From Synechococcus sp. RCC307 (GTDB taxonomy: Bacteria; Cyanobacteriota; Cyanobacteriia; PCC-6307; Cyanobiaceae): a stretch of DNA of 64,000 nucleotides. Of the stretch, positions 19,974 to 28,793 are shown piece after piece (within the stretch, counting starts at the first letter, position 1; each line of letters opens with the position of its first letter). The translations under genes were made by a program, and so were the position numbers. A model generated the notes under the pieces. The model was not told the DNA's origin and made no database searches. It worked only from the letters and a program-made list of their open reading frames with translations. Location of the stretch: positions 2,103,105-2,167,104 of the forward strand of contig CT978603.1 in assembly GCA_000063525.1 (NCBI GenBank), in the 5' to 3' direction.

Positions 19974-20105
19974 CCCAGTGCTGACGCGGTCACCTGCTCT
20001 TCACCAGAACTGTTCTGACATCTGACCAGGGGGTGACCAAAGCCTCACAAAACCAGCGGTGATGGTGCAGGTGTCTGGGAGAGATCCCACAACCGACTGA
20101 AGACA
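19974..20105 (+). repeat. Cassette leader repeat, copy 5
   Basis: A full-length copy with GGTCACC/GGTGACC arms, inner ACCAGAACTGTTCTGAC and the GGGA-GAGA-TCCC hairpin. The bases before that hairpin are CT where other copies have CC or TC. It ends six bases after CGACTGA, at the ATG at 20106. Confidence 0.9.
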
Positions 20106-20297
20106 ATGACTCTCTACGACAACATCCTGACTGTTTTTGCCGGCGCCGCACTTGTCATTGCCGGAGCTACAGCTGCTTACACAGGCCCTCGATGCCCCGA
20201 CCCGCAAATATCAGAAAGCGGCCCGTGCCAAGGACAAATTTGTGGGTATGGCAATTGGGAAGTTTCAGATGCTGGCCCTTACAGCTACCGCTACTGA
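20106..20297 (+). CDS. Cassette 5: small exported or membrane protein (63 aa)
   Basis: The N-terminal hydrophobic segment (MTLYDNILTVFAGAALVIAG) resembles the head of the cassette 2 protein. The tail has three Cys (PRCPDPQ, GPCQGQICGYG) and ends in SYRY, unlike cassette 2. Probably exported or anchored. Function unknown. The array ends here with a last terminator, and the tRNA-Val gene follows on the other strand. Confidence 0.7.
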   Translation: MTLYDNILTVFAGAALVIAGATAAYTGPRCPDPQISESGPCQGQICGYGNWEVSDAGPYSYRY

Positions 20298-20321
20298 CGT
20301 TTCAACCTCCAGGGCTGCCTG

Positions 20322-20347
20322 GCCCCTGCTACTGCGGGGGCTTTTTT
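20322..20347 (+). terminator. Terminator of cassette 5, end of array
   Basis: GCCCCTGC/GCGGGGGC-type stem around TACT, then six T. No further leader copy follows. Confidence 0.85.
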
Positions 20348-20382
20348 CATGGCTGCGCATTCAATCGCAGCGGTTTTGACCA

Positions 20383-20454
20383 TGCCCGGTGCCGGGTTCG
20401 AACCAGCGACATCCTCTTTGTAAGAGAGGCGCTCTACCGCTGAGCTAACCGGGC
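20383..20454 (-). tRNA. tRNA-Val (anticodon UAC)
   Basis: Read on the minus strand, a 72-base cloverleaf: acceptor stem GCCCGGT/ACCGGGC with discriminator A, D arm with GCTCAGCGGTAGAGC, anticodon arm CCTCT-CTTACAA-AGAGG giving anticodon TAC, and T arm GGTTCGAACCC. No CCA is encoded. It sits at the boundary between the cassette array and the housekeeping stretch. Confidence 0.97.
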
Positions 20455-20516
20455 GGTTTGACCATTGTGCCAAGTGGCTTGAGCCTGGATCCTGAGCTCA
20501 GCTGGAACACCGCAAC

Positions 20517-20996
20517 CTGGCCAGCGGCCGCCGCCACGATCAAGCCACCTGGGCCATCAGCTGGCTGCTGGGGCTGGTCATTGCACTCCTGTGGGGATGG
20601 ACCAGCGGGCTCACAGCCGGGCTGGCTTTTCTGGTTGGTGGGCTGTGGCTCTCACCGGATCTCGACACCCTCAGCCGCCCCAGCAAACGTTGGGGCTGGC
20701 TAGCGGTCTTGTGGTGGCCCTACCGCCGCCTGGTGCGCCATCGCGGCTGGCTCTCCCACACCCCACTGCTGGGAACTGCCACCAGGCTGCTGCTGCTACT
20801 GGGCTGGCTGCTGCTGGCCCTGGTTGGGCTGCAAGCCATCGGCGGGCCAGGGCCGCTGTGGGGTATCCAACAGATTGAAACGCTGTGGCGGGCTTATCCA
20901 CAGCAACTGATCACAGCCCTAGTGGCGATTGAAGCCAGCGCCTGGCTGCATCTGCTGCAGGATGGCGACCCGATGCCACCCCCGTTGCGCCGGTGA
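20517..20996 (+). CDS. DUF2227-like membrane protein with non-standard start
   Basis: The frame encodes LASGRRHDQATW followed by hydrophobic helices and SPDLDTLSRPSKRWG, resembling the DUF2227 'metal-binding' cyanobacterial proteins, which usually begin M-x-SGR-x-HD. The frame is closed by TGA at 20493, and no ATG, GTG or TTG occurs in frame until TTG at 20709, which would cut off the conserved head. CTG at 20517 falls exactly where the family Met belongs, so a CTG start (or a mutated start) is likely. It ends with a 4-base GTGA overlap with mazG, suggesting coupling. Confidence 0.65.
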   Translation: MASGRRHDQATWAISWLLGLVIALLWGWTSGLTAGLAFLVGGLWLSPDLDTLSRPSKRWGWLAVLWWPYRRLVRHRGWLSHTPLLGTATRLLLLLGWLLLALVGLQAIGGPGPLWGIQQIETLWRAYPQQLITALVAIEASAWLHLLQDGDPMPPPLRR

Positions 20997-21796
20997 CTGA
21001 TCCCTCCCCCAGCAGCGCCGCCATCGAGAAGCTGATGGCCGTGGTGGCCCAACTGCGCAACCCCGAGGGCGGCTGCCCCTGGGATCTGGCGCAAACCCAC
21101 CAATCCCTGCTGCCCTACGTGCTGGAGGAGGCCCACGAGGTGGCCGATGCCCTGCGCTCGGGAGATGACACAGAACTCAGCGATGAACTCGGTGATCTAC
21201 TGCTTCAGGTGGTGCTGCATGCCCAGATCGCTGCCGAGCGTCAGGCCTTTGATTTGGCCCAGATCGCTGACGGCATCAGCGCCAAGTTGGTGCGGCGCCA
21301 TCCCCATGTCTTTGGCGGGGAAGCCCGCAGCTGGGATGAGATCAAGGCCGAGGAGCGCGCGGCCCGCGGCCAGAGCGACGCCAGCCTCAGTGATCGCCTG
21401 CGCCGCAAAGTGCGCGGCTTGGGACCCTTGGCCGGCGCCATGGTGATCTCTCGCAAAGCGGCAGCAGCGGGCTTCGAGTGGGACTCGATGGAGGGGGTCT
21501 GGGAGAAGGTGCACGAGGAGCTCGATGAGCTCAAAGAAGCGGTGGCCAGCGGCGATCAAGCCCACGCCGAAAGCGAGCTCGGCGATCTCCTGTTCACCCT
21601 GGTGAATGTGGCGCGCTGGTGTGAACTCAGCCCCCAAGAAGGCCTCAACGGCACCAACCAGCGCTTCCTGCAACGCTTCGCCAAGGTGGAAGCCGCCCTG
21701 GGTGGCGACCTCTCCGGCCGCAACATCAAAGAACTCGAAGGCCTCTGGCAGAAAGCCAAGGCTGAGCTGCGCTCAGAGCAAGGTGACCGCGCCTGA
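20993..21796 (+). CDS. mazG: MazG-family nucleoside triphosphate pyrophosphohydrolase
   Basis: A 267-residue hydrolase that removes pyrophosphate from (d)NTPs. Two MazG domains: the first with CPWDLAQTHQSLLPYVLEEAHEV and ELSDELGDLLLQVVLHAQ (the EExxE and DELGD metal-binding helices), the second with KVHEELDELKEA and AESELGDLLFTLVN. It starts with GTG overlapping the previous stop codon. Its 3' end overlaps the convergent carbonic anhydrase gene by 24 bases. Confidence 0.95.
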   Translation: MTDPSPSSAAIEKLMAVVAQLRNPEGGCPWDLAQTHQSLLPYVLEEAHEVADALRSGDDTELSDELGDLLLQVVLHAQIAAERQAFDLAQIADGISAKLVRRHPHVFGGEARSWDEIKAEERAARGQSDASLSDRLRRKVRGLGPLAGAMVISRKAAAAGFEWDSMEGVWEKVHEELDELKEAVASGDQAHAESELGDLLFTLVNVARWCELSPQEGLNGTNQRFLQRFAKVEAALGGDLSGRNIKELEGLWQKAKAELRSEQGDRA

Positions 21797-22507
21797 AGCG
21801 ATATCGAAATAACTGGGTTGGATCTTGAGCCGGCCTTCAGCAACGGCCTGCTGCAACACCGCACTGCGCTCAGAGAGCTGGGCAGCGGCATAAACCGCGT
21901 TGTGCTGAATGCCGCGCGGCAGGTCATCGCGCGGTTCTAAAGCCGCACGGATCGGCGTCACCAACTCCTCCAACAAGGGGGTTAACGGGTCTTTGCCCAA
22001 AGCCGCCGTGACGGCACCGCAGCCGCTGTGGCCCATCACCAGGATCAGCGGCACCTGCAGCAGCTCAACGGCGTATTCCAAAGAGGCCACCCCTTCGTTG
22101 AAGGCGGTGTTGCCAGCACTGCGCACACCAAATAATTCCCCGGCGCCAGCGCAAAAAATCCACTCCACTGGAATGCGTGAATCGGCGCAGGTGAGCACGG
22201 CCGCCCAGGGGTGCTGGCCTTTGGCCAGGGCCTTGGGATCCACCTGGCAGTGCTCCCCCAGCAAGGCCTGCAGCAAGGTCATCCGCAGCTGCGGGTCCTG
22301 CTCTTGGGCCGCCCGGCTCCAGGCCGCCGCGAAGCGGGCATTGCCCGCCTGCAAGGCCTGCAGTGGTTCGTCGTGGGGGCTGCACACGGCCAGCCGCTCC
22401 ATCAGTGAGGGATCCGCAGCGCCGGCGATCGCCGGCTGCGGCCGCCAGGCCAACCCCAAGCTCGCCAGTCCCAAGGTCTGCAAAAGCTGCCTGCGGCTGC
22501 TGCCCAT
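21773..22507 (-). CDS. Secreted beta-class carbonic anhydrase
   Basis: Interconverts CO2 and bicarbonate. From the chosen start, Met 22507, the protein is 244 residues and begins [17 protein letters not shown], a twin-arginine-like signal that ends near AIAGA. A good AGGAGG lies just before this ATG; the frame is open further upstream but without such a site. The zinc ligands and dyad are Cys107, Asp109 and Arg111 in TCADSR, and His160 and Cys163 in GHSGCG, the beta-class pattern. It is probably periplasmic, so outside the carboxysome. Similar extracytoplasmic enzymes are known in cyanobacteria. Confidence 0.92.
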   Translation of the reverse strand: MGSSRRQLLQTLGLASLGLAWRPQPAIAGAADPSLMERLAVCSPHDEPLQALQAGNARFAAAWSRAAQEQDPQLRMTLLQALLGEHCQVDPKALAKGQHPWAAVLTCADSRIPVEWIFCAGAGELFGVRSAGNTAFNEGVASLEYAVELLQVPLILVMGHSGCGAVTAALGKDPLTPLLEELVTPIRAALEPRDDLPRGIQHNAVYAAAQLSERSAVLQQAVAEGRLKIQPSYFDIASGAVTLL

Positions 22508-22577
22508 CGAGGTCCCTCCTGACAAGGGTGCTTGCTCCGTTCTTAGCTGGAGTGATCGGCCGCCACCACAACCCGCC

Positions 22578-23426
22578 ATGACCAGCTCCGGTTGGATTGA
22601 TGAACACCACAACGGGGTGCGCTACGGCCTAGCCGGTGCGGTGCTACACGAAGAGCACAGCCCGTTTCAGCGCGTCACGATCATTGAGAGCGACCGCTAC
22701 GGCAAAGGGCTGCTGCTCGATGGCTGCTGGATGACCGCTGAGCGGCAAGAACGGCACTACCACGAGGCCCTGGTGCATCCGGCCCTGTGCAGCGCCGAGC
22801 GCATTGAGCGAGTGCTGGTGATCGGCGGCGGTGATGGCGGCACAGCCCGCGAGTGCCTGCGCCATGGGGAGGTGCAGCAGCTGGATTTGGTGGAGATCGA
22901 TGGCCGTGTGGTGGAGCTCAGCCAGCAGCACCTACCGAGCATCGGCGGCAGTGCCTGGAGCGATCGCCGGCTGCAGCTCACGATTGGCGATGGCATTGCC
23001 TGGGCCGCCAATGCCGCTGACGGGAGCTACGACGTGGTGCTGGTGGATGGCTCCGATCCAGCTGGCCCCGCCGAAGGGCTCTTCAATCGCGCCTTTTTTG
23101 AGCATTGCCGCCGCCTATTGCGGCCTGGCGGTGTGTTTGGCACCCAAAGCGAATCACCTGAGGCCTTCCGCCAAGTGCATCTGGACACGGTGCAGCTGCT
23201 GAGGGAGGTGTTCGGCCATGCCGATCCGCTCTATGGCTGGGTGCCGATGTATCCCAGCGGCTGGTGGAGCTGGACCTTTGCCGCCACGGATAGCGCCCGC
23301 TACCGCCAGGCCAAGCCGGAACGCGCTGCTGCCGTGGCTGCCAGCTGTGAGATCTGGAGCCCCCGCTGGCAACGGGGGGGGTTTGATGCGATTCCCGCCG
23401 GCATCGAGCGGGCCTTGGAGACTTAA
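22578..23426 (+). CDS. speE: Spermidine synthase
   Basis: Transfers aminopropyl from decarboxylated SAM to putrescine. A 282-residue protein from ATG 22578 ([18 protein letters not shown]). The frame continues far upstream, but only as antisense of the carbonic anhydrase gene. Family motifs: the SAM site [27 protein letters not shown], and [18 protein letters not shown]. It lies three bases before speB, which makes its substrate putrescine, so the two form a polyamine unit. Confidence 0.96.
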   Translation: MTSSGWIDEHHNGVRYGLAGAVLHEEHSPFQRVTIIESDRYGKGLLLDGCWMTAERQERHYHEALVHPALCSAERIERVLVIGGGDGGTARECLRHGEVQQLDLVEIDGRVVELSQQHLPSIGGSAWSDRRLQLTIGDGIAWAANAADGSYDVVLVDGSDPAGPAEGLFNRAFFEHCRRLLRPGGVFGTQSESPEAFRQVHLDTVQLLREVFGHADPLYGWVPMYPSGWWSWTFAATDSARYRQAKPERAAAVAASCEIWSPRWQRGGFDAIPAGIERALET

Positions 23427-23429
23427 ACG

Positions 23430-24299
23430 ATGACGGCGATACCCAAAGAGTTGTTCAACCGCGACGGCGCCATCTACATGGGGGCCCAGCGCGATCCAGC
23501 CGGCTGCCAGGTGGGCCTGTTTGGCGTGCCCTACGACGGCACCACCTCCTTTCGCCCCGGCACCCGCTTTGGCCCGGCCGCCATCCGCCAGGTGAGCGAT
23601 GGCCTGGAGACCTATGACCCCCAACTGGATGCCGATCTCGAGGACATCGCCTTCGCGGATCTGGGCGCTGTTGAGATCTCCTTTGGGGCTCCTGAGCCGG
23701 TGGTGGAGGCCGTGCGGCAAGCCACCAATGCCGTGCTGGACCTTGGGCTCAAACCCTTAATGCTCGGCGGCGAGCACTCCATCAGCAGCGGCGCGGTGGC
23801 GGCTGTGGCGGAGCGCTATCCGGATCTGGTGCTGCTTCAGCTCGATGCCCATGCCGATCTGCGCGAGAGCTGGCTAGGAGGCCGCCATAGCCATGCCTGC
23901 GCCATGCGGCGCTGCCTGGAGGTGTTGCCCAGCGGTGAGCTCCTGCAGCTCGCCATCCGCAGCGGCACCAAGCAGGAATTCCAAGAATTGCGGCGGGAAC
24001 AACGGCTGGTGGGGATGCAACAGCTCGCCGCGCGGTTGCAGGCCATCCAAGGCCGGCCGCTGTACTTAACCGTTGATCTGGATTGGTTTGATCCCTCGGT
24101 GATGCCCGGCACTGGCACCCCCGAACCAGGCGGCTACCTGTGGGCAGATTTCACTGAGCTAACGGCTCTGCTGCAGAGGCAGAACCTGGTGGCCGCTGAT
24201 GTGGTGGAGCTAGCCCCCGGACTCGATTCCAGTGGCTGCAGCAGCGTGCTGGCCGCCAAGGTGGTGCGCAGCCTGCTGCTCAGCCTCGCGGCGCCGTGA
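23430..24299 (+). CDS. speB: Agmatinase
   Basis: Hydrolyses agmatine to putrescine and urea. A 289-residue ureohydrolase with all metal-site motifs: GGEHSIS, QLDAHADLRE and TVDLDWFDPSVMPGTGTPEPGG. It is directly downstream of speE, giving putrescine for spermidine synthesis; the urea released can go to the urease encoded at 44.8-50.2 kb. It is distinct from the second ureohydrolase at 61056, which has DRHVD instead of DAHAD. Confidence 0.95.
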   Translation: MTAIPKELFNRDGAIYMGAQRDPAGCQVGLFGVPYDGTTSFRPGTRFGPAAIRQVSDGLETYDPQLDADLEDIAFADLGAVEISFGAPEPVVEAVRQATNAVLDLGLKPLMLGGEHSISSGAVAAVAERYPDLVLLQLDAHADLRESWLGGRHSHACAMRRCLEVLPSGELLQLAIRSGTKQEFQELRREQRLVGMQQLAARLQAIQGRPLYLTVDLDWFDPSVMPGTGTPEPGGYLWADFTELTALLQRQNLVAADVVELAPGLDSSGCSSVLAAKVVRSLLLSLAAP

Positions 24300-24520
24300 G
24301 ACCTGAGAGGCGCAGCTGCTGACTATCGGCGGGTTTGACGCCTTGATGCTCGTGATGGCCCCAGTCCGGCAGCTCTGGCGGCTTGGCGGTCCAGTGGTGG
24401 CAGCTCAAATCCGCAGTCAGGTCGGGATGGAGCATCACCCTGCGCAGCCGGCACCAGGAGGAATCCGCTGCCGGATGGCAGTGGCGACAACTGCGGCAGC
24501 AAGGCCTCGCTGACATCCAC
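24280..24520 (-). other. Uncertain small ORFs, possible frameshifted gene
   Basis: The 24300-24628 gap holds two overlapping minus-strand frames: 24323-24520 (MDVSEALLPQLSPLPSG...) and 24280-24516 (…LPDWGHHEHQGVKPADSQQLRL...). The first half of one frame and the second half of the other look the most protein-like, as if one small gene had been split by a frameshift. I recognise no family and cannot exclude chance. Nothing else is seen in the gap. Confidence 0.25.
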
Positions 24521-24628
24521 CCAACTGAAGTGGTTTTAACGTAATGACGTCACCAGTGGCGCCAATGGTCCGCACCACAATCCCCAGGTTGTCTACGGGA
24601 GACTGAAGCAAATCTGTGGCCCGCCACG

Positions 24629-25708
24629 ATGCTGCACACCCCCCTATTTGAGCTCTGCCGTGAAGCCGGTGGCCGCATGGTGCCGTTTGCCGGCTGGGAG
24701 ATGGCGGTGCAATTCGAGGGCCTGATGGCCGAGCACCGGGCTGTACGGCAACGCTGCGGTGTGTTCGATATCTCGCACATGGGCGTGCTGACGCTCACGG
24801 GATCAGGCGTCAAAGACAAACTCCAGGGGCTGGTGCCCAGCGATCTGCAGCGCATTGGCCCCGGCGAAGCCCAATACACGGTTCTTCTGAATGAAGCCGG
24901 TGGCATCCGCGACGACCTGATCGTTTACGACCGCAGCGACACCGAAGTGGTGGTGGTGATCAACGCCGCCTGCGCCGACAGCGACACCGCCTGGATCAAG
25001 CAACAACTCGAACCCCAAGGGGTGAGCGTTAGCGACCGCAAAGCTGGTGGCGTTCTGCTGGCGCTGCAGGGCCCTGAAGCCGTGGGTCGCCTGGAGCGGC
25101 TCTGCGGCGAGAGCCTGGCGGGCGTGCCGCGCTTTGGCCACCGCGACCTGACCATCAAGGGAGAGCCCGTGTTTGCCGCCCGCACCGGCTACACCGGTGA
25201 AGACGGCTTTGAGCTGTTGCTCACAGCCAGCGCCGGCCAGTCCCTATGGCGCCAGCTGCTTGAGGACGGCGTGGCGCCTTGCGGCCTGGGCGCCCGCGAC
25301 AGCCTGCGCCTGGAAGCGGCCATGCACCTCTATGGCAACGACATGGATGCCAACACCAGCCCGCTGGAATGCGGCCTCGGCTGGCTGGTGCACCTGGAGA
25401 TGCCGATCGAGTTTGTAGGCCGCGAAGCGCTCGAGCGCCAAACCGCCGAAGGCGTCAGCCGCAAGCTGGTGGGGCTACAGCTGCAAGGCCGGGCCATTGC
25501 TCGCCACGACTACCCGGTGCTGCACAACGGTGAGCCCGTGGGGGTTGTCACCAGCGGCACCTTCTCGCCAACCCTGGAGCACCCGGTCGCCCTGGCCTCG
25601 GTGCGGGCGGATTTGGCCAAGCTCGGCAACGAACTGATGGTGGAGATCCGCGGCCGCCAAGAACCAGCGGTGGTGGTCAAGCGGCCCTTCTACCGGCGGC
25701 AGGGGTAG
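24629..25708 (+). CDS. gcvT: Glycine cleavage system T protein (aminomethyltransferase)
   Basis: The tetrahydrofolate-dependent aminomethyl transfer step of the glycine cleavage system, which recycles photorespiratory glycine. The 359-residue length is normal. Motifs: RMVPFAGWEMAVQF, VFDISHMGVLTLTG, AARTGYTGEDGFEL and the C-terminal GVVTSGTFSPTLEHPVALA. The start at MLHTPLFEL has no upstream in-frame alternative close by. No glycine riboswitch was seen upstream. The other subunits are not in the window. Confidence 0.96.
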   Translation: MLHTPLFELCREAGGRMVPFAGWEMAVQFEGLMAEHRAVRQRCGVFDISHMGVLTLTGSGVKDKLQGLVPSDLQRIGPGEAQYTVLLNEAGGIRDDLIVYDRSDTEVVVVINAACADSDTAWIKQQLEPQGVSVSDRKAGGVLLALQGPEAVGRLERLCGESLAGVPRFGHRDLTIKGEPVFAARTGYTGEDGFELLLTASAGQSLWRQLLEDGVAPCGLGARDSLRLEAAMHLYGNDMDANTSPLECGLGWLVHLEMPIEFVGREALERQTAEGVSRKLVGLQLQGRAIARHDYPVLHNGEPVGVVTSGTFSPTLEHPVALASVRADLAKLGNELMVEIRGRQEPAVVVKRPFYRRQG

Positions 25709-25754
25709 GCACCCCCCGCGTGGGATCATCCGGGGTTACTGACGTTCCCCCACC

Positions 25755-27569
25755 ATGCGCAGCCACTCCTGCGGCGATCTGCGCAGCGATGCCATCGACA
25801 GCACCGTTCTGCTCAGCGGCTGGGTGGATCGCCGCCGAGACCATGGCGGGGTGATCTTCATCGACCTGCGTGATCGCAGTGGCACCGTGCAGATCACGGT
25901 GGACCCCGATCTCGGCGCCGAGGCCTTCGCTGTTGCTGAACACCTGCGCAATGAAACGGTGCTGCAGGTGGAAGGGCGGGTGCGCGCCCGCCCCGATGAA
26001 TCCCGCAACGAGCGCCTGGCCACTGGCGAGGTGGAAGTGCTGGCCCAGCGCCTGAAGGTGCTCAATGCCCCCAGCCGCAACCTGCCGTTTGCGGTTTCCG
26101 TGCACGACGACGAGCAGGTGCGCGAGGAGCTGCGCCTGCGGCACCGCTATCTGGATCTGCGCCGCGAGCGCATGCGCCGCAACCTCAGCCTGCGGCACCA
26201 AACGGTGCAAACCGCGCGCCGCTTCCTCGAAGACGAGGGCTTCATCGAAGTGGAAACGCCGGTGCTGACCCGCTCCACCCCAGAGGGCGCCCGCGACTAC
26301 TTGGTGCCATCACGCGTGTGCGGTGGTGAGTGGTTTGCCCTGCCCCAATCACCACAGCTGTTCAAGCAGCTGCTGATGGTGGGCGGACTGGAGCGGTACT
26401 ACCAAGTGGCCCGCTGCTTCCGCGACGAAGACCTCAGGGCCGATCGCCAGCCGGAATTCACCCAGCTGGACATGGAGATGAGCTTCCTGGATCAAGAGCA
26501 GATCCTCGATCTCAATGAGCGCCTGATCGGCCGCATCTGGAAGCTGGTGAAAGGTGTGGAGCTCTCGCTGCCGCTACCGCGCATGACCTGGCATGAGGCC
26601 ATGGAGCGCTACGGCACCGATCGGCCCGACACGCGTTACGGCATGGAGCTGGTGGGCGTCAGCGACATCGTTGCTGACATGGGCTTCAAGGTGTTCTCCG
26701 GCGCGGTTGCCGCTGGTGGCTCGGTCAAATGCATCACCGTGCCAGGTGGCAATGACAAGGTCAGCAATGTGCGCATCAAGCCCGGCGGTGATGTGTTCAG
26801 CGAAGCGCAAAAGGCTGGAGCAGGCGGCTTGGCCTTCATCCGGGTGCGCGACGGCGGTGAGATCGACACCATCGGCGCCATCAAAGACAACCTCAGCGAT
26901 GAGAAAAAAGCTCAACTGCTGCAGCGCACCGGCGCCGAGCCCGGCAGTTTGATCCTGTTCGGTGCCGGCGATACCGCAACGGTGAACAAGGCTCTCGATC
27001 GGGTGCGCCAATACCTGGCCAAAGAGCTGGAGATGGTGCCGGCTGAGGCCTGGAACTTCCTCTGGGTGGTGGATTTCCCGATGTTCGAATTCAACGCCGA
27101 CGAGAACCGGCTCGAAGCGCTGCATCACCCGTTCTGCGCTGCCAACCCCGAGGACCTTGGCGACGATCCAGCCCTATGGAGCGAGCGGCTGCCCACGGCC
27201 CGCGCCCAGGCCTACGACCTGGTGCTCAATGGCCTGGAGCTCGGCGGGGGTTCGCTGCGCATCCACGATGCGGCCTTGCAGAACCAGGTGCTGCAGACCA
27301 TTGGCCTGGCCCAAGAGGAAGCCCAAGAGCAATTTGGCTTCCTGCTCGAAGCCCTGGAGATGGGCGCCCCACCCCACGGCGGCATTGCCTTTGGCCTCGA
27401 TCGCATGGTGATGCTGCTGGCGGGTGAGGAGTCGATCCGCGACACGATTGCCTTCCCCAAGACGCAACAGGCCCGCTGCCTGATGACATCTGCCCCAGGC
27501 GGTGCCAGCGACAAGCAACTCGAGGAATTGCATGTGGCCAGCACCTGGGTGGAACCGGAAGAAAACTGA
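25755..27569 (+). CDS. aspS: Aspartyl-tRNA synthetase (bacterial type)
   Basis: A 604-residue class II synthetase. The N-terminal OB fold ([23 protein letters not shown]) binds the anticodon. Motif 2 is [23 protein letters not shown], the bacterial GAD insertion domain lies between, and motif 3 is [16 protein letters not shown]. It lies 46 bases downstream of gcvT on the same strand. Picocyanobacterial AspRS may be non-discriminating if the genome lacks AsnRS, but this cannot be judged here. Confidence 0.98.
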   Translation: MRSHSCGDLRSDAIDSTVLLSGWVDRRRDHGGVIFIDLRDRSGTVQITVDPDLGAEAFAVAEHLRNETVLQVEGRVRARPDESRNERLATGEVEVLAQRLKVLNAPSRNLPFAVSVHDDEQVREELRLRHRYLDLRRERMRRNLSLRHQTVQTARRFLEDEGFIEVETPVLTRSTPEGARDYLVPSRVCGGEWFALPQSPQLFKQLLMVGGLERYYQVARCFRDEDLRADRQPEFTQLDMEMSFLDQEQILDLNERLIGRIWKLVKGVELSLPLPRMTWHEAMERYGTDRPDTRYGMELVGVSDIVADMGFKVFSGAVAAGGSVKCITVPGGNDKVSNVRIKPGGDVFSEAQKAGAGGLAFIRVRDGGEIDTIGAIKDNLSDEKKAQLLQRTGAEPGSLILFGAGDTATVNKALDRVRQYLAKELEMVPAEAWNFLWVVDFPMFEFNADENRLEALHHPFCAANPEDLGDDPALWSERLPTARAQAYDLVLNGLELGGGSLRIHDAALQNQVLQTIGLAQEEAQEQFGFLLEALEMGAPPHGGIAFGLDRMVMLLAGEESIRDTIAFPKTQQARCLMTSAPGGASDKQLEELHVASTWVEPEEN

Positions 27570-27629
27570 ATCAGAATTTTCCTCTTGTCGCAGATAAGTC
27601 CAAGTTGAGACTGTCCTATGGGAGCGGCC

Positions 27630-28742
27630 ATGACAAACCGTCAGGCCAGTTCCAAACGCCGCTCGACAGCGGACCTCGTGCGCCTGTATCTGCAGGACAT
27701 CGGCCGCGTCGACCTGCTCAGCCACGAAGAAGAGCTCACCCTCGCCCGGCTTGTCCAAAAGCGAGAGCAGCTTGTGGTGGAGCGCCGCGGCCTTTGCAGC
27801 AAACATCCCGACGTGGCTCGCCTGGAGGCTCTTGAGGAGCAACGGCTACGGGAAACCTCAAAGCTGGGCCATCAACCCTCCCAAAGCCAATGGGCTCAGG
27901 CTTGCGGGCTAAGCGCGGGCGAACTGCGCGCCCAGGTGCAGGCGGGCAATAAGGCCTGGGCCGAATTGCTCGACATGAGCCCCGGCGATCTGCAACGGCA
28001 ACTGCTGCATGGACGCCGCGCCAAGGAGCGCATGATCCAGGCCAACCTGCGCCTGGTGGTGGCCGTTGCCAAGAAATACCAGCACCGCGGCATGGAGCTG
28101 CTCGATCTGGTGCAAGAGGGCACCCTCGGCCTCGAGCGGGGCGTTGAGAAATACGACCCCACCCGCGGCTTCCGCTTCAGCACCTACGCCTACTGGTGGA
28201 TCCGGCAGGGAATCACCCGTGCCATCGCCACCCAAAGCCGCACGATTCGCTTGCCGGTGCACATCACCGAAAAGCTCAACCGCATCAAAAAAGCCCAACG
28301 CGACATCGCCAGCCGCCTGGGCCGCACCGCCACGCTCAAGGATCTTTCCCAAGAACTCCAGCTCTCTGAGGAGGTGGTGCGCCAGACCCTGATGCGCGTG
28401 CCGCGCTCGGTGTCACTCGACACCCGCGTTGGCCGTGACATGGACACCGAACTGGGCGACCTGCTCGAAGACGGCATGCCCACCCCCGAGCAGCGGCTCA
28501 CCCGCGAAAAGCTGCACGACGATCTGCTGGTGCTGCTGAATGAGCTCAGCGGCCGCGAAGCCCGCGTGATCCGGCTGCGCTTCGGGCTCGATGACGACAC
28601 GCCCCAAACCCTGGCGGAAATTGGCAAAACCCTGGATCTCTCCCGCGAGCGGGTGCGCCAAATCGAATCGCGGGCCCTGCACAAATTGCGCCTGCCCGAA
28701 CGCCGCGGCCGCGTCCGCGACTACATGGAAGACCTCGATTAA
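27630..28742 (+). CDS. RNA polymerase sigma-70 family factor (group 2-like)
   Basis: A 370-residue RpoD-related sigma factor. The start at ATG 27630 is preferred because GGGAG sits five to eight bases upstream; ATG 27618 is in frame too. Region 1.2 is LVRLYLQDIGRVDLLSHEEE, region 2 has NLRLVVAVAKKYQHRGMELLDLVQEG and FRFSTYAYWWIRQGITRAI, and region 4.2 has the helix-turn-helix TLAEIGKTLDLSRERVRQIES. It lacks the long N-terminal part of the primary sigma factor, so it is an alternative group 2 factor. Which one (SigB/C/D/E) is not clear. Confidence 0.93.
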   Translation: MTNRQASSKRRSTADLVRLYLQDIGRVDLLSHEEELTLARLVQKREQLVVERRGLCSKHPDVARLEALEEQRLRETSKLGHQPSQSQWAQACGLSAGELRAQVQAGNKAWAELLDMSPGDLQRQLLHGRRAKERMIQANLRLVVAVAKKYQHRGMELLDLVQEGTLGLERGVEKYDPTRGFRFSTYAYWWIRQGITRAIATQSRTIRLPVHITEKLNRIKKAQRDIASRLGRTATLKDLSQELQLSEEVVRQTLMRVPRSVSLDTRVGRDMDTELGDLLEDGMPTPEQRLTREKLHDDLLVLLNELSGREARVIRLRFGLDDDTPQTLAEIGKTLDLSRERVRQIESRALHKLRLPERRGRVRDYMEDLD

Positions 28743-28793
28743 GTCTCCCTGTTCTTCCAGCAACCCACCGCCTCATCTCCAACCCCAGCCGTC

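Noticed and set aside
18114-20105. Leader repeats as a CRISPR array or integron attC sites
   Set aside because: Units are 330-700 bases, not 60-70, and contain ORFs with start codons set by the leader. No cas gene or integrase is present, and no attC-like RYYYAAC/GTTRRRY pair brackets the ORFs.
18114-20105. Leader as the cyanobacterial glutamine riboswitch (glnA / downstream-peptide motif), which also precedes small ORFs
   Set aside because: The conserved core of that riboswitch as I remember it, including the CGGAAGUAGG-like block, is not seen in any of the five copies. A covariance-model search would settle it.
21909-22577. Extended N-terminus of SpeE
   Set aside because: The open frame upstream of 22578 is antisense to the carbonic anhydrase gene and has no SpeE-like sequence; ATG 22578 gives the normal length.
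24521-24628. Glycine riboswitch upstream of gcvT
   Set aside because: No paired aptamer cores or conserved GGAGA...CACCGAAGG-like blocks are present in the 108 bases.
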